A program made the position numbers and the translations under genes. Of a stretch of DNA of 64,000 bases, positions 1 through 10,777 are shown in pieces (position 1 is the first letter of the stretch; each line of letters opens with the position of its first letter). Source of the stretch: Alitiscatomonas aceti (GTDB lineage Bacteria > Bacillota > Clostridia > Lachnospirales > Lachnospiraceae). The DNA lies in the NCBI RefSeq assembly GCF_025567195.1, contig NZ_JAOQJF010000008.1, positions 72,378 to 136,377 on the forward strand. Reading direction: 5' to 3'. Below the pieces are notes generated by a model. The model had not been told where the DNA came from. It did not search any database and worked only from the letters and a program-made list of their open reading frames with translations.

Positions 1-1442
1 TTGGCTGCAAAAATTGGTGTTCCAGTAAATCCAAACAGATGATATTTTTTGAACGCCTTTACAATCTTGGCGTGCATATCTCCAAACTGGCTGCGATGGC
101 ACTCGTCAAAGATAAGAACGCAATGCTTGTTGAACACTTCATGTCCTTTATTCTTGGTCACGAAGTTATCCAACTTCTGAATGGTCGTAATGATAATTTT
201 ATACTGGTGGTAGCCGCCTTTTTCATCCCTGTCCTCAAGCTGTCTCTGCAATACTCTTGTAGAAGCATTGCTGTTGGCAGAGCCTTTTTCAAAACGGTCA
301 TACTCTTTCATAGTCTGATAATCAAGGTCTTTTCTATCAACTACGAACAGAACTTTGTCCACATACGGAAGTGCAGATGCAAGCTGTGCAGTCTTAAAAG
401 AGGTCAGCGTCTTTCCGCTTCCAGTGGTGTGCCAGATATAACCTCCGGCATCAATCGTTCCCATCTTCTTGTAGTTGGTCGAAACCTCTATACGGTTCAG
501 AATACGCTCGGTTGCCGCAATCTGATACGGTCTCATAACCATCAAAATTTCTTCCGTTGTGAAAACACAATACTTGGTCAGCACATTCAGAATGGTGTGC
601 TTGACAAGGAAGGTTTTTGTAAAATCGATGAGATCTGCAATTACCTTATTGTTACCATCTGCCCAGAAAGAAGTAAACTCAAAGCTATTGCTTGTTTTCT
701 TAGATTTCTGTTTTGCAGACTCGCCCATTTCCTTGATGTGGCTGTTTCTGGTGGTGTTGGAATAATATTTGGTGTGCGTTCCATTGGAAATAATGAAAAT
801 CTGCACATACTCATACAAGCCGCTTGCCGCCCAAAAACTGTCTCTCTGATAGCGTTTGATCTGGTTAAAGGCTTCACGGATGGGGGCACCGCGGCGTTTC
901 AGTTCCACATGGACAAGGGGCAGTCCATTGACAAGAATTGTCACATCATATCGGGTGTCATGCTTACCCTCGGTTTCCCCATGGCCCAATCCACCCTCTC
1001 TGGCAGCTTTGCTGCCATTCACCTTGTACTGGTTGATAACCTGTAAGCGGTTGTTGTGAATGTTCTTTTTATCTATGAGCTGAATATTCTTGGAAGTTCC
1101 ATCATCCCTGCGGAGTACCTTTACATGATCAGTCTGGATGGTACGGCTTTTTTCAACGATACCCTCGTTAGCGTTGGCAAGTGTTTCCGTAAAGAAACGC
1201 TTCCACTCGCTGTCAGTAAAGGTGTAATCGTTCAAAAGCTCCAGCTGCTGCCTAAGGTTGACAATTAGACTGTTTTCATCATGGATGGTAAGGTACTCAT
1301 ATCCCTGTGCGGTCAGTATACGGATAAATTCCTTTTCAAGAGCCGCCTCGCTCTGGAAGCTGTCAGAGCATGAGCTTTCCGGCGTATATTCAGCTACAAC
1401 AGTACTCTCATTGCTTGTGGCAATGATATTGTATGTGCTCAT
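1..1442 (-). CDS. hsdR: Type I restriction enzyme, R subunit (HsdR), 3' end cut by window
   Basis: This is the ATP-dependent translocase and nuclease subunit of a type I restriction system. The leftward reading frame is open for 480 codons from an ATG at 1442, preceded by AAGGAGG seven bases upstream, and runs off the left edge. A PD-(D/E)xK nuclease signature (RYDVTILV...VELKRR) lies near residues 165-183. Walker A HTTGSGKT lies near residue 339 and the DEAD-like DECHRSQFG near residue 446. HsdR proteins usually have about 1000 residues, so roughly the C-terminal half (remaining motor domains and the HsdM-contacting region) is outside the window. It starts 21 bases after hsdS and is the last gene of the operon seen here. 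Recognised from family motifs; identity is secure. Confidence 0.95.
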   Translation of the reverse strand, partial: MSTYNIIATSNESTVVAEYTPESSCSDSFQSEAALEKEFIRILTAQGYEYLTIHDENSLIVNLRQQLELLNDYTFTDSEWKRFFTETLANANEGIVEKSRTIQTDHVKVLRRDDGTSKNIQLIDKKNIHNNRLQVINQYKVNGSKAAREGGLGHGETEGKHDTRYDVTILVNGLPLVHVELKRRGAPIREAFNQIKRYQRDSFWAASGLYEYVQIFIISNGTHTKYYSNTTRNSHIKEMGESAKQKSKKTSNSFEFTSFWADGNNKVIADLIDFTKTFLVKHTILNVLTKYCVFTTEEILMVMRPYQIAATERILNRIEVSTNYKKMGTIDAGGYIWHTTGSGKTLTSFKTAQLASALPYVDKVLFVVDRKDLDYQTMKEYDRFEKGSANSNASTRVLQRQLEDRDEKGGYHQYKIIITTIQKLDNFVTKNKGHEVFNKHCVLIFDECHRSQFGDMHAKIVKAFKKYHLFGFTGTPIFAA

Positions 1443-1463
1443 GCGGTGTCCTCCTTGGTTTGT

Positions 1464-3280
<1,817 letters not shown>

Positions 3281-3284
<4 letters not shown>

Positions 3285-4291
3285 TCCTGATCACCTGCCT
3301 TCAACATCCGTTTGACCGCCTTATCAAAATCAGAAGTGATTTTTTGTGTCTTATTAAATTCTGCATATTCAGCAGCAGCCTTTTCTTTTGCCATTTTACC
3401 GGAGATTTTTCCCTTGTCACGCAGAATATCATATCTTCGGAATGCCAGAAATTCATTCACACTGGCAGCAAATTCCTCCATGGTAAAAGTATTTTCTCTC
3501 TCTATCAGGTCTTCGATATAGTCAAAATATCCGGTTACGGCTCGTTCCAGCTGGCGAATCTGCTTTTCCTCCAGATAGTTTTTCGCAACCACTACATCAG
3601 ATTTCAAAATACGACCTTCCGGTGCATTTTTCCATGTTGTCAGTCCCATATTTTCTTTGGTCCTGTCTGCTTTAGTATACACAATTTCTGCCGCAGTCTG
3701 CCCTACGATAGCATAATGAAATTTATTCTGTACCATTGCATAAAAGTCATGGGTAATCTGTGCATTCTTATCATAGTCGATACTGCATTCAGCAAAAATA
3801 TCCGTGATTTGCTGCCAAATGCGACGCTCGCTGGCACGGATAGAACGGACTCTTTCCAGCAATTCACGGAAGTAGTCCCTGCCAAACACTGTTTTCCCTT
3901 GCTTTAAGCGCTCATCGTCCATTGCAAAGCCCTTGATCATATACTCTTTTAAGACGCTTGTTGCCCAAATCCTGAACTGTGTTGCCCTACGGGAATTAAC
4001 ACGATAACCAACGGAAATAATAGCGTCCAGATTATAAAAATTCTGCTCTCTTTTTACATGACGGGTACCTTCTTGTTGAACTATTTCCATTTTGGAAATA
4101 GTTGAATCTTTCATCAACTCTCCGTCAGCATATATATTAGTCAGATGCTTGGAAATCGCAGGTACATCTACATCAAATAATTCCGCCATGGATTTTTGCG
4201 TCAGCCAAATTGTTTCATCACGAATTACCGCATTTACCGAAACATCTTCCTCGGAAGACTGGTATATTAAAAACTGAAATTCACCACTCAT
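3281..4291 (-). CDS. rhuM: RhuM family protein inside the type I RM operon
   Basis: The 336-residue product matches the RhuM (virulence RhuM) family by its N-terminal block: VNAVIRDETIWLTQKSMAELFDV, then SKHLTNIYADGEL and the NFYNLDAIISVGYRVNSRRATQFRIWA segment near residues 85-115. The N-terminal part resembles a winged-helix or KilA-N-like DNA-binding module; the C-terminal half is helical and charged. RhuM-type genes often sit inside type I restriction operons, but their biochemical role is not established. It overlaps hsdM by 4 bases upstream and hsdS by 4 bases downstream, so it is translationally coupled to both. No signal peptide or membrane segment is present. A role in controlling restriction or in anti-phage defence is only an inference. 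Confidence 0.85.
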
Positions 4292-5856
4292 ACGCCCACC
4301 TCGATTTCTGCAATGATCTTATCAATTTCATCACGGAGCACCTGCTCACGAGCTACAATTTCTTTGATTTCTGCATTGAGCTTTACAATATCTATTTTCT
4401 CACTGGTGTCCTCTGCTTCCACATATGCAGATACGGAAAGGTTATAGTCATTTTCTGCGATTTCCCCATAGCCTGCCAGATGGGAGAAATGTGGCTCCTC
4501 GGTTCGATTTGCAAAGGTCTCCACAATTCTTTCAATATTTTCCTGTGTCAGCTTATTGTTGTTCGTGACCTTGATGCACTCGCCCGTAGCATCAATAAAC
4601 AGAGTTTTGTTGTCGGCTTTCCCTTTCTTCAGAACCATAATGCAGGTAGCAATGGAAGTTCCGAAGAACAGATTGCCCGGAAGCTGGATGATGCAGTCGA
4701 TGAAGTTATTATCAATCAGATACTTTCTGATTTTCTGCTCCGCACCACCACGGTACATAATACCGGGGAAGCAGACAATCGCCGCCGTGCCATTGGATGC
4801 AAGCCAGGAAAGGGAGTGCATGATAAAGGCAAGGTCGGCTTTTGACTTCGGTGCGAGAACGCCAGCCGGAGAGAAACGAGGGTCGTTAATCAGCAGAGGG
4901 TTATCATCACCAGCCCATTTGATAGAATAAGGGGGATTGGAAACAATCAGTTCAAACGGTTCATCGCCCCAATGCTGCGGTGCAGTCAGAGTATCTTCGC
5001 AAGCAATATCGAACTTATCAAAGCCAACATCATGCAGGAACATATTGATACGGCAGAGATTGTAAGTAGTGATGTTGATTTCCTGTCCGTAGAAGCCATT
5101 TCTGACGGCATCCTTGCCGAGAACCTTTTCCGCTTTCAGAAGCAGCGAGCCAGATCCACACGCAGGATCGTAAACTTTGTTGATTTCAGTTTTGCCCACC
5201 GTGCCGAGTCTGGTAAGCAATTCGGAAACATCGGCAGGGGTAAAGAACTCACCGCCGGATTTCCCTGCTCCAGATGCGTACATGGTCATCAGATATTCAT
5301 AAGCATCGCCAAAGGCATCAATATCATGGTCTTTCACATCGCCAAGGTTCATATCAGCTACACCATGCAGAAGTTTTGTAAGGCGCTCGTTTCTCTTTGC
5401 AACGGTAGAACCGAGCTTGTTGCTGTTCACATCAAAATCGTCGAACAGTCCGGCAAAGCTGCTTTCAGAGGAAGAACCTTTTGCGGATGTTTCAATATGG
5501 TTGAAAACACGCTCCAGGGTTTCATTCAGATTTTCGTCATTGTCGGCTTTAAGATTTACATTGCAGAATAGTTCAGACGGCGGAATGAAAAAGCCTTTTT
5601 CTTCAACCAGTCCCTCACGGGCTTCCTCTGCTCCGGCATCGGATATTTTGGCATAATCAAAATCAGTATCACCGGCATCCTGTTCTCCGGAGTTAATGTA
5701 ATTGGTCAGATTTTCGGAAATATACCTGTAAAACATCGTGCCAAGAACATAGTTCTTGAAATCCCAACCGTCCACGGCGCCACGAAGCTCATCAGCGATT
5801 GCCCATATCGCACGGTGCAGCTCGTCACGCTCTTGTTCTTTCTTTATATCAACCAT
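4288..5856 (-). CDS. hsdM: Type I DNA adenine methyltransferase subunit (HsdM)
   Basis: HsdM transfers a methyl group from S-adenosylmethionine to adenine N6 at the site chosen by HsdS. The product has 522 residues, normal for the family. It shows an N-terminal helical domain (HRAIWAIADELRGAVDGWDFKNYVLG), the SAM-binding motif DPACGSGSLLL near residue 229 and the catalytic NPPY motif near residue 307. I chose the ATG at 5856 (MVDIKKEQERDEL) over an in-frame upstream ATG at 5991, because the extension lies inside the preceding XRE gene and lacks family similarity, and because GGAG precedes 5856. It overlaps the XRE gene by 8 bases and rhuM by 4 bases, so the operon is tightly coupled. Confidence 0.96.
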   Translation of the reverse strand: MVDIKKEQERDELHRAIWAIADELRGAVDGWDFKNYVLGTMFYRYISENLTNYINSGEQDAGDTDFDYAKISDAGAEEAREGLVEEKGFFIPPSELFCNVNLKADNDENLNETLERVFNHIETSAKGSSSESSFAGLFDDFDVNSNKLGSTVAKRNERLTKLLHGVADMNLGDVKDHDIDAFGDAYEYLMTMYASGAGKSGGEFFTPADVSELLTRLGTVGKTEINKVYDPACGSGSLLLKAEKVLGKDAVRNGFYGQEINITTYNLCRINMFLHDVGFDKFDIACEDTLTAPQHWGDEPFELIVSNPPYSIKWAGDDNPLLINDPRFSPAGVLAPKSKADLAFIMHSLSWLASNGTAAIVCFPGIMYRGGAEQKIRKYLIDNNFIDCIIQLPGNLFFGTSIATCIMVLKKGKADNKTLFIDATGECIKVTNNNKLTQENIERIVETFANRTEEPHFSHLAGYGEIAENDYNLSVSAYVEAEDTSEKIDIVKLNAEIKEIVAREQVLRDEIDKIIAEIEVGV

Positions 5857-6076
5857 TGTTCCCGTTCTCCTTTTTATCAGGTATAAATTCCAGAATATCG
5901 TCAACGCCGCAGTTGAGAGTTTTGCAAATCTTCTCAATACTATCAAGCGAAATATAATTGTCCCGTTTGATACGTGTAATAATATTGGCACTAAAACCTG
6001 CTTTCTCCATCAACTCGGCATTAGTCATACCTTTATCAATCAAAAGGTGAAATAATTTTTTATAGGTTATAGCCAT
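5849..6076 (-). CDS. XRE/Cro-type helix-turn-helix regulator heading the RM operon
   Basis: This 75-residue protein is almost entirely a Cro/C1-type HTH (MTNAELMEKAGFSANIITRIKRDNYISLDSIEKICKTLNCGVDDIL). GGAGG lies seven to eight bases before the ATG at 6076. It is the first gene of the restriction-modification operon and its 3' end overlaps hsdM. By analogy with controller proteins of RM systems it probably represses or times its own promoter; two inverted repeats at that promoter (6109-6122 and 6132-6149) are likely operators. The analogy to C proteins is inference. Confidence 0.88.
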   Translation of the reverse strand: MAITYKKLFHLLIDKGMTNAELMEKAGFSANIITRIKRDNYISLDSIEKICKTLNCGVDDILEFIPDKKENGNNG

Positions 6077-6102
6077 AGTGAATCCCTCCTTGCATAAAAA
6101 CC

Positions 6103-6131
6103 ATCATATCACGAAAACGTGATTTTTCCAA
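6103..6131 (-). promoter_or_regulatory. Promoter of the XRE-hsdM-rhuM-hsdS-hsdR operon with operator in spacer
   Basis: Reading leftward, TTGGAA (6126-6131) and TATGAT (6103-6108) are separated by exactly 17 bases. The spacer is filled by the perfect inverted repeat TCACG-AAAA-CGTGA (6109-6122), well placed for repression by the XRE product. Confidence 0.75.
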
Positions 6132-6149
6132 CAAGTTTGCATGAACTTG
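6132..6149. promoter_or_regulatory. Second inverted repeat upstream of the RM operon promoter
   Basis: CAAGTT-N6-AACTTG abuts the -35 box of the RM promoter on its upstream side. Its sequence differs from the spacer palindrome, so it may be a second operator or bind another factor. No gene lies between it and the response regulator gene to the right. Confidence 0.5.
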
Positions 6150-6194
6150 TTTTATGCTCACGCAGAAAATCTCCGCTCTGTCAGAACACTTTTC

Positions 6195-6236
6195 CATATA
6201 AAACAGGATCTCCCTGCAAATACAAGGAAATCCTGT
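6195..6236 (-). terminator. Terminator after the response regulator gene
   Basis: On the minus strand the arms ACAGGAT and ATCCTGT, extended by TCC/GGA pairs, form a hairpin followed by TTTTAT. It lies 14 bases past the response regulator stop and marks the border between the GC-rich chromosome and the AT-richer RM island. Confidence 0.7.
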
Positions 6237-6249
6237 CTTTAAACTGTAT

Positions 6250-6939
6250 TTATACCTTAAACCGATACCCCACGCCCCAGATCGTCTCAATGTACTGGGG
6301 CTTGGCTGTATTCATCTCGATCTTCTCACGGATCTTTTTGATATGCACCGTGACCGTGGCGATATCGCCGATGGACTCCATATCCCAGATCTTGGAGAAC
6401 AGCTCCTCCTTGGTGAACACGTGGTTGGGATTCTGGGCCAGGAAGGTCAGAAGATCAAATTCCTTGGTGGTAAAATTCTTTTCCTCCCCATTTACGTAGA
6501 CCCGTCTGGCTGTTTTGTCGATCTTAAGGCCCCGGATCTCGATGATATCGTTGGCCGGCATCCCGCTGCCGATGAGGCGCTCATACCGGGACATATGGGC
6601 CTTTACCCGGGCCACCATCTCGCTGGGGCTGAAGGGCTTTGTGATATAATCGTCGGCCCCCAGTCCCAGACCGCGGATCTTGTCGATGTCGTCCTTCTTG
6701 GCCGACACCATAATGATCGGGGTGTTCTTATTTTCCCGGATCCTTTTGCAGATCTCAAAGCCGTCCACGCCCGGCAGCATCAGATCCAGGATGAAAAGAT
6801 CAAATTCCTCCTCCAGGGCTCTCTTAAGCCCGGATTCCCCGTCGTTCTCGATCTCCACCTCAAAGCCCGAAAGCTCCAGATAATCCTTCTCCAGCTCCGC
6901 AATGCTCTCTTCGTCTTCTACGATCAAAATTCTGCTCAT
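6250..6939 (-). CDS. OmpR/PhoB-family response regulator
   Basis: This is the DNA-binding output protein of a two-component system (229 residues). The receiver domain (1-120) has the acidic pair in VEDEE, phospho-acceptor Asp52 (LDLMLPG), Ser79 and Lys101 (TKPF). The C-terminal winged helix (about 130-229) ends in the typical IWGVGYRFKV. Its gene starts 12 bases after the sensor kinase stop, so the two are one transcript. The target genes cannot be told from the sequence; no cell-envelope or transport gene adjoins the pair. Confidence 0.95.
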   Translation of the reverse strand: MSRILIVEDEESIAELEKDYLELSGFEVEIENDGESGLKRALEEEFDLFILDLMLPGVDGFEICKRIRENKNTPIIMVSAKKDDIDKIRGLGLGADDYITKPFSPSEMVARVKAHMSRYERLIGSGMPANDIIEIRGLKIDKTARRVYVNGEEKNFTTKEFDLLTFLAQNPNHVFTKEELFSKIWDMESIGDIATVTVHIKKIREKIEMNTAKPQYIETIWGVGYRFKV

Positions 6940-6951
6940 AACCTTCTCCTT

Positions 6952-8430
6952 TTACACGCTTGTCTTCCTCAGTACAAAATGAATCTCTGTGCCGATCCCT
7001 TCTTTACTGGTGGCCCAGATTCTGCCCCCATGGTCCTCCACAATCTTCTTTACGATGGAAAGTCCGATGCCGCTTCCTCCCTTGGCTGAATTTCTCGAGG
7101 AATCCGTCCGATAGAACCGGTCAAAGATATACGGCAGCTCTCTGGGACCGATGCCCTTTCCGTTGTCCTCGATCTCCACCTGGACGAAATCGCCCACATC
7201 CAGGATCCGGATATTGATGATCCCTTTTTTCTTGTCCATGTATTTCAGGGAATTTCCAATGATATTGTTGATGACCCGCTTCATCTGCTCGGCATCGGCG
7301 ATGACGTATACGTCCTCATCCACATAATTGAAATATCCCAGCTCCACGCCCCTGGCCTCCAGCTCCAGGCCCACCTCGTCGATACAGTCCCGGAAATAGT
7401 TGGCCACATTAATCCTGGAAAACGTATAGGGGATCTTGTTGGTGTCGATCTTGGAATAAAACGTCAGCTCATCGATGAGCCGGTCCATGTCGTTGGCCTT
7501 ATGGTAGATGGTACGTATATATTTGTCCAGCTTTTCCGGCGACGAGGCCACGCCGTCCATGATCCCCTCCACATACCCCTTGATGGCCGTGATGGGAGTC
7601 TTCAGATCATGGGAGATGTTGCTGATCAGCTCCTTGCTCTCCTTGTCGTACTGGACCTTTTCCTCCGTGCTCTCCTTTAACCGGATCCGCATTTCCTCAA
7701 AATTCTGGCAGAGCTGTCCGATCTCATCGTCATCCTCCACCTCCAGGGTAAAGTCCAGGTTTCCGTCCCGGATCTTCTTGGTGGCCTCCTGGAGCTTTCC
7801 AATGGGCCGGAGAATGGACTGGTATACCCAGACCGTCAGCACCGCCCCTGTGATGAACAGGATCATTACGCTGGTGACCAGCATCTCAAAGATCATGGAC
7901 TTGGCCTCCGGCACCATATCCATCACATTGGTCACCAGGTAGACGCCGCCGTCATCTCCGTCCGGATAGGCAAATTCCCGGATCTTTAACAGATGCTCCG
8001 TATCCTTATCCAGGAAATTTCTCCAGGACGACGGGGCTCCCGCGTCCTCATATCCAAAAAACTCCTGCTTCAGGTCCTCCACAGTGGCCGTATCTCCCAC
8101 GAAGATCAGCTCCTCCGCCTTCCGCACCACCAGGAACGAGTGCTTCATAGAAAGCCTCCCGTTCAGATCCGCCAGGTACGTCTCGTTGCTGAACTTCCCC
8201 GTATCCGACTCCAGTACCTTATCGATCTCCTTCTGGATGGACTCCGTTAAGTGGCTGAAGACCCGGATGGATGCGCCGGAAAACAGATCCACATCCTCTG
8301 AAACGCCGTAGGTCTCGCTGAATACCCTGGCCTGGTAATTGTTGAGCCCGATGATGGCCATATAGATCAGCGTGATGGGAACGACTGTGATGGTGAGGAA
8401 TGCGATGGCAAGCTTTGTACGGATCTTCAT
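6952..8430 (-). CDS. Sensor histidine kinase with HAMP domain
   Basis: The 492-residue membrane kinase has one transmembrane helix near residues 6-28, an extracytoplasmic sensor region to about 180, a second helix near 181-203 and a HAMP linker to about 256. The HisKA box SNISHDLKTPITAIKGY places the phosphorylated His near 273. The ATPase domain shows N (IIGNSLKY), G1 (DNGKGIG), F (YIFDRFYR) and G2 (GSGIGLSIVK) boxes. I chose ATG 8430 (MKIRTKLAIAF), preceded by GGGGGAG, over an upstream in-frame ATG whose extension is not membrane-like. It is the first gene of the operon and phosphorylates the regulator that follows. Signal unknown. Confidence 0.94.
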   Translation of the reverse strand: MKIRTKLAIAFLTITVVPITLIYMAIIGLNNYQARVFSETYGVSEDVDLFSGASIRVFSHLTESIQKEIDKVLESDTGKFSNETYLADLNGRLSMKHSFLVVRKAEELIFVGDTATVEDLKQEFFGYEDAGAPSSWRNFLDKDTEHLLKIREFAYPDGDDGGVYLVTNVMDMVPEAKSMIFEMLVTSVMILFITGAVLTVWVYQSILRPIGKLQEATKKIRDGNLDFTLEVEDDDEIGQLCQNFEEMRIRLKESTEEKVQYDKESKELISNISHDLKTPITAIKGYVEGIMDGVASSPEKLDKYIRTIYHKANDMDRLIDELTFYSKIDTNKIPYTFSRINVANYFRDCIDEVGLELEARGVELGYFNYVDEDVYVIADAEQMKRVINNIIGNSLKYMDKKKGIINIRILDVGDFVQVEIEDNGKGIGPRELPYIFDRFYRTDSSRNSAKGGSGIGLSIVKKIVEDHGGRIWATSKEGIGTEIHFVLRKTSV

Positions 8431-8464
8431 AAACGCCGCTCCCCCTTTTTCACATGTTTTTTTT

Positions 8465-8473
8465 ATTATACCA
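8465..8473 (-). promoter_or_regulatory. Extended -10 promoter for the two-component operon
   Basis: Leftward, TGG-TATAAT is an extended -10 element 34 bases before the kinase start codon. There is no good -35 box, only AT-rich sequence upstream. Confidence 0.5.
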
Positions 8474-8524
8474 TACTTTCCCACCTTATTTATAAAACTA
8501 TTATAAAAAATGGCAGAAAGAAGG

Positions 8525-8552
8525 CCCCGGGACGCGGAAAAAGCGCCCGGGG
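8525..8552 (-). terminator. GC-rich hairpin after fchA
   Basis: CCCCGGG and CCCGGGG arms, extended by CGC/GCG around a short A-rich loop, form a strong stem 29 bases beyond the fchA stop. On the minus strand it is preceded by an A-tract and followed by a pyrimidine-rich but not pure T stretch, so it is a probable end of the hutH-to-fchA transcript. The T-tract lies on the plus-strand side. Confidence 0.6.
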
Positions 8553-8580
8553 TCTCCAATTTTTTTAATATTCGTATTTT

Positions 8581-9219
8581 TTACACCAGATCCCTGGTCA
8601 GTGCGGAAAGCTCCATGACCGCCTTTTCACCGTCCATGGCCGCCTTTTCAAGCTCTGCCACCTTCGCCGCCATACGGGCCACAAATTCCTCGTCCTTGAT
8701 GGAGCCCAGGTTGATCTTTACGTTAAGGAGGGCGCTGAGGACCGCGGTCCTGGCCATCATGGAGGCCACCAGGCCGTCTGTAACGGCGTTGGCATTGCCT
8801 CGTTCCACCACAGCCCCGGCCACATGGAAGATCTTAAGGGCCGTTTCTGCAACTGCCAGAGGCACCTCTGCGGCCTCCTTTAAGCCGTTCTGCATGGCCT
8901 CTTTTCTGGCCGCCTTTTCCTCATCGGTATTTTTCGGCATACCCAGGGCGTTCATATACGCGGTGAAGGATTCCGTATCCTTCTGGATGGAATCGATCAG
9001 CTCTTTTCTGAGAGCCGCTCCCTCTGCCGCCAGACCCTTCATCTCCTCTTCCACATCTGCATATTTCGCTTTCCCGATGGTCAGGTTCGCCACCATTTCC
9101 GCCAGGGCGGCTCCCAGACCTCCGGCTAAGGCCGCAACACTTCCGCCGCCCGGAGCCGGAGCGTCAGAGCCGGTCACTGCCACAAATTCTTCCACAGATA
9201 AATTTTTTAAGTCTGCCAC
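8581..9219 (-). CDS. fchA: Formimidotetrahydrofolate cyclodeaminase
   Basis: The enzyme releases ammonia from 5-formimino-tetrahydrofolate to give 5,10-methenyl-tetrahydrofolate, completing transfer of the histidine-derived carbon to folate. The 212-residue product is the stand-alone form of the cyclodeaminase domain, with the family-typical APAPGGGSVAALAGGLGAALAEMVANLT near residues 20-47, followed by long helices. The start is a GTG at 9219; its GAGGAGG ribosome site is formed by the last Glu codons of ftcD, so the two are coupled (3-base gap). It is the last gene of the hutH-hutD-ftcD-fchA series. Confidence 0.93.
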   Translation of the reverse strand: MADLKNLSVEEFVAVTGSDAPAPGGGSVAALAGGLGAALAEMVANLTIGKAKYADVEEEMKGLAAEGAALRKELIDSIQKDTESFTAYMNALGMPKNTDEEKAARKEAMQNGLKEAAEVPLAVAETALKIFHVAGAVVERGNANAVTDGLVASMMARTAVLSALLNVKINLGSIKDEEFVARMAAKVAELEKAAMDGEKAVMELSALTRDLV

Positions 9220-9222
9220 GGT

Positions 9223-10131
9223 TTATTCCTCCTCTAAAAGACGGTTTTCCATGATCTGGGACGGATCAAAGCCTGCCACCTGGAGATAATACTCGGCGCA
9301 GTCCACCAGGGCCTGCATGGGAAGGAGTCCCACGATCTCGCTTTCCAGCACTGGAACGCCGTAGCGCTTTGCCTCCATTTTCACAGCCTCGAAGGCACGG
9401 TATACGGCCGTCTTTGTATAGTCAGTCAGGTTCATGGATACCTGGGCCAGATTTCTGTCCTCCAGCATCACGCCGATGGCCTTGATGTAATGGTAGCCGC
9501 CGTTGATATTCCTTACGCGTCTTGCGATCTGGTTTGCGATCTCCAGATTATCGGTGCCCAGATTTACGTTATAGGCCACCAGCGGCATCCTGGCTCCCAC
9601 TGCGCTGACGCCTGCTGTGGGATGGGGAGCGGCCGGTCCGAAATCCGGAGCCCATTTTTCTGTATCCTGCATCTTCTCTGCCATTCCCTCAAACTGGCCC
9701 TTGCGGATGCTGGCCAGGTTCGCTCTGTGGGGAGCCGTCGCGGAAGACTCGTATAAGAAGCAGGGGATCCCGTACTGCTCGCCCACGGTCTTTGCCACTT
9801 CCTTGGCCAGGGCATCGGCCTCCTCCAGGGTCGCGTTGCGGCACGGAATGAACGGAACCACGTCCACGGCTCCCATTCTGGGATGCTGGCCCTCATGCTT
9901 CGTCATATCGATCAGCTCCACAGCCCTTCCAAAGGAAGCTACCACCGCATCGCGGAGAGGCTCTGGCTCACCGATCACAGTGACCACCAGGCGGTTGTGG
10001 TTGGGGTCGGTCTGGTAATCCAGAAGCCGCACGCCTTTTTTTGCACGGAAGCACTCTACGATCTTTTCGATCTTTTCCAGATCGCGGCCTTCACTATAAT
10101 TGGGTACGCATTCGATCAGCTTATTTCCCAT
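9223..10131 (-). CDS. ftcD: Glutamate formimidoyltransferase
   Basis: This moves the formimino group from N-formimino-L-glutamate, the product of imidazolonepropionate hydrolysis, to tetrahydrofolate and frees glutamate. The 302-residue protein begins LIECVPNYSEGRD and contains LLDYQTDPNHNRLVVT, MTKHEGQHPRMGAVDVVPFIP and the conserved FLYESSATAPHRANLA segment, all typical of the transferase. In mammals this domain is fused to the cyclodeaminase; here the two are separate neighbours. Of two near ATGs I prefer 10131, because GGAGG abuts the ATG at 10140 but sits nine bases before 10131. The 38-base gap to hutD holds no obvious terminator. Confidence 0.94.
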   Translation of the reverse strand: MGNKLIECVPNYSEGRDLEKIEKIVECFRAKKGVRLLDYQTDPNHNRLVVTVIGEPEPLRDAVVASFGRAVELIDMTKHEGQHPRMGAVDVVPFIPCRNATLEEADALAKEVAKTVGEQYGIPCFLYESSATAPHRANLASIRKGQFEGMAEKMQDTEKWAPDFGPAAPHPTAGVSAVGARMPLVAYNVNLGTDNLEIANQIARRVRNINGGYHYIKAIGVMLEDRNLAQVSMNLTDYTKTAVYRAFEAVKMEAKRYGVPVLESEIVGLLPMQALVDCAEYYLQVAGFDPSQIMENRLLEEE

Positions 10132-10169
10132 TGATCCCATCCTCCAGTTTTTCTGTTATTGTGATTGTT

Positions 10170-10775
10170 TTAATTTTTATCATTTTCATGTTTTTCATGG
10201 ATCTCTGCCTTCACAGCCCGGGTCCCTGGCTTTATCTCATAGGCGATCCGGCTCCCGGACGGCAGTCCCCGCAGCAGGAGCCCCTGGCCTTCATCCAGGA
10301 TCACTGGCTCCGGTCCGGAAACCAGGACCTCCATCCGGCCCTCATGGCAGTAAAAGAACAGGGTACTGTACACATCCTCTGTCTGTTCACTTCCAGAACC
10401 GGAAAGGACCTCCAGGTCCCCTGTACAGGCTCCCTTCCTTAACATCAGATTAAAGTCCGTCACCCGTCCCTGGCTTTTAGTTTCACTGGCCCCGTCAAAC
10501 CGATGGGGCGAAAACTCCTCCAGATGGATCCATGGTCCCCCGTCGTGGCATATGTCCATCTCCCCTTCAAGGGTCAGGATGATCCGGTCAAAATCCGGGA
10601 GAGACGTAAAGGTGCTCTCCTCCAGCTCCACGGTGGCGGAGCTTAAGCGCCACAGAAAGTCCCGGCTCTGGTAATTCCCGTTTTCCGGCGCGATGGAAAG
10701 CTCGGTGGTGGTCCCGCCGGACCAGGAAGAGACGCGGCATGCATCTCTTCCGATCTTTTTTATCTCCATGTTCAT
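10170..10775 (-). CDS. hutD: HutD family protein
   Basis: The 201-residue product matches HutD, a cupin-like protein that accompanies histidine utilisation genes and has been proposed to limit or sense pathway metabolites; no enzyme activity is proven. Visible family features are the N-terminal CRVSSWSGGTTTELSIAPE, then FLWRLSSATVE, STFTSLPDFDRIILTLEGEM and SPHRFDGA. It starts two bases after the hutH stop with two alternative ATGs (10775 and 10769), so it is translated from the same message. No signal peptide. Confidence 0.88.
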   Translation of the reverse strand: MNMEIKKIGRDACRVSSWSGGTTTELSIAPENGNYQSRDFLWRLSSATVELEESTFTSLPDFDRIILTLEGEMDICHDGGPWIHLEEFSPHRFDGASETKSQGRVTDFNLMLRKGACTGDLEVLSGSGSEQTEDVYSTLFFYCHEGRMEVLVSGPEPVILDEGQGLLLRGLPSGSRIAYEIKPGTRAVKAEIHEKHENDKN

Positions 10776-10777
10776 AT

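Noticed and set aside
39..1046. 335-codon plus-strand frame over hsdR
   Set aside because: The minus frame encodes clear HsdR motifs (Walker A, DECH, nuclease site); the plus frame has no family features and no ribosome site.
9564..9896. Trp/Arg-rich 110-codon frame inside ftcD
   Set aside because: It is a frame-shifted shadow of ftcD with composition typical of GC-rich antisense or alternative frames.
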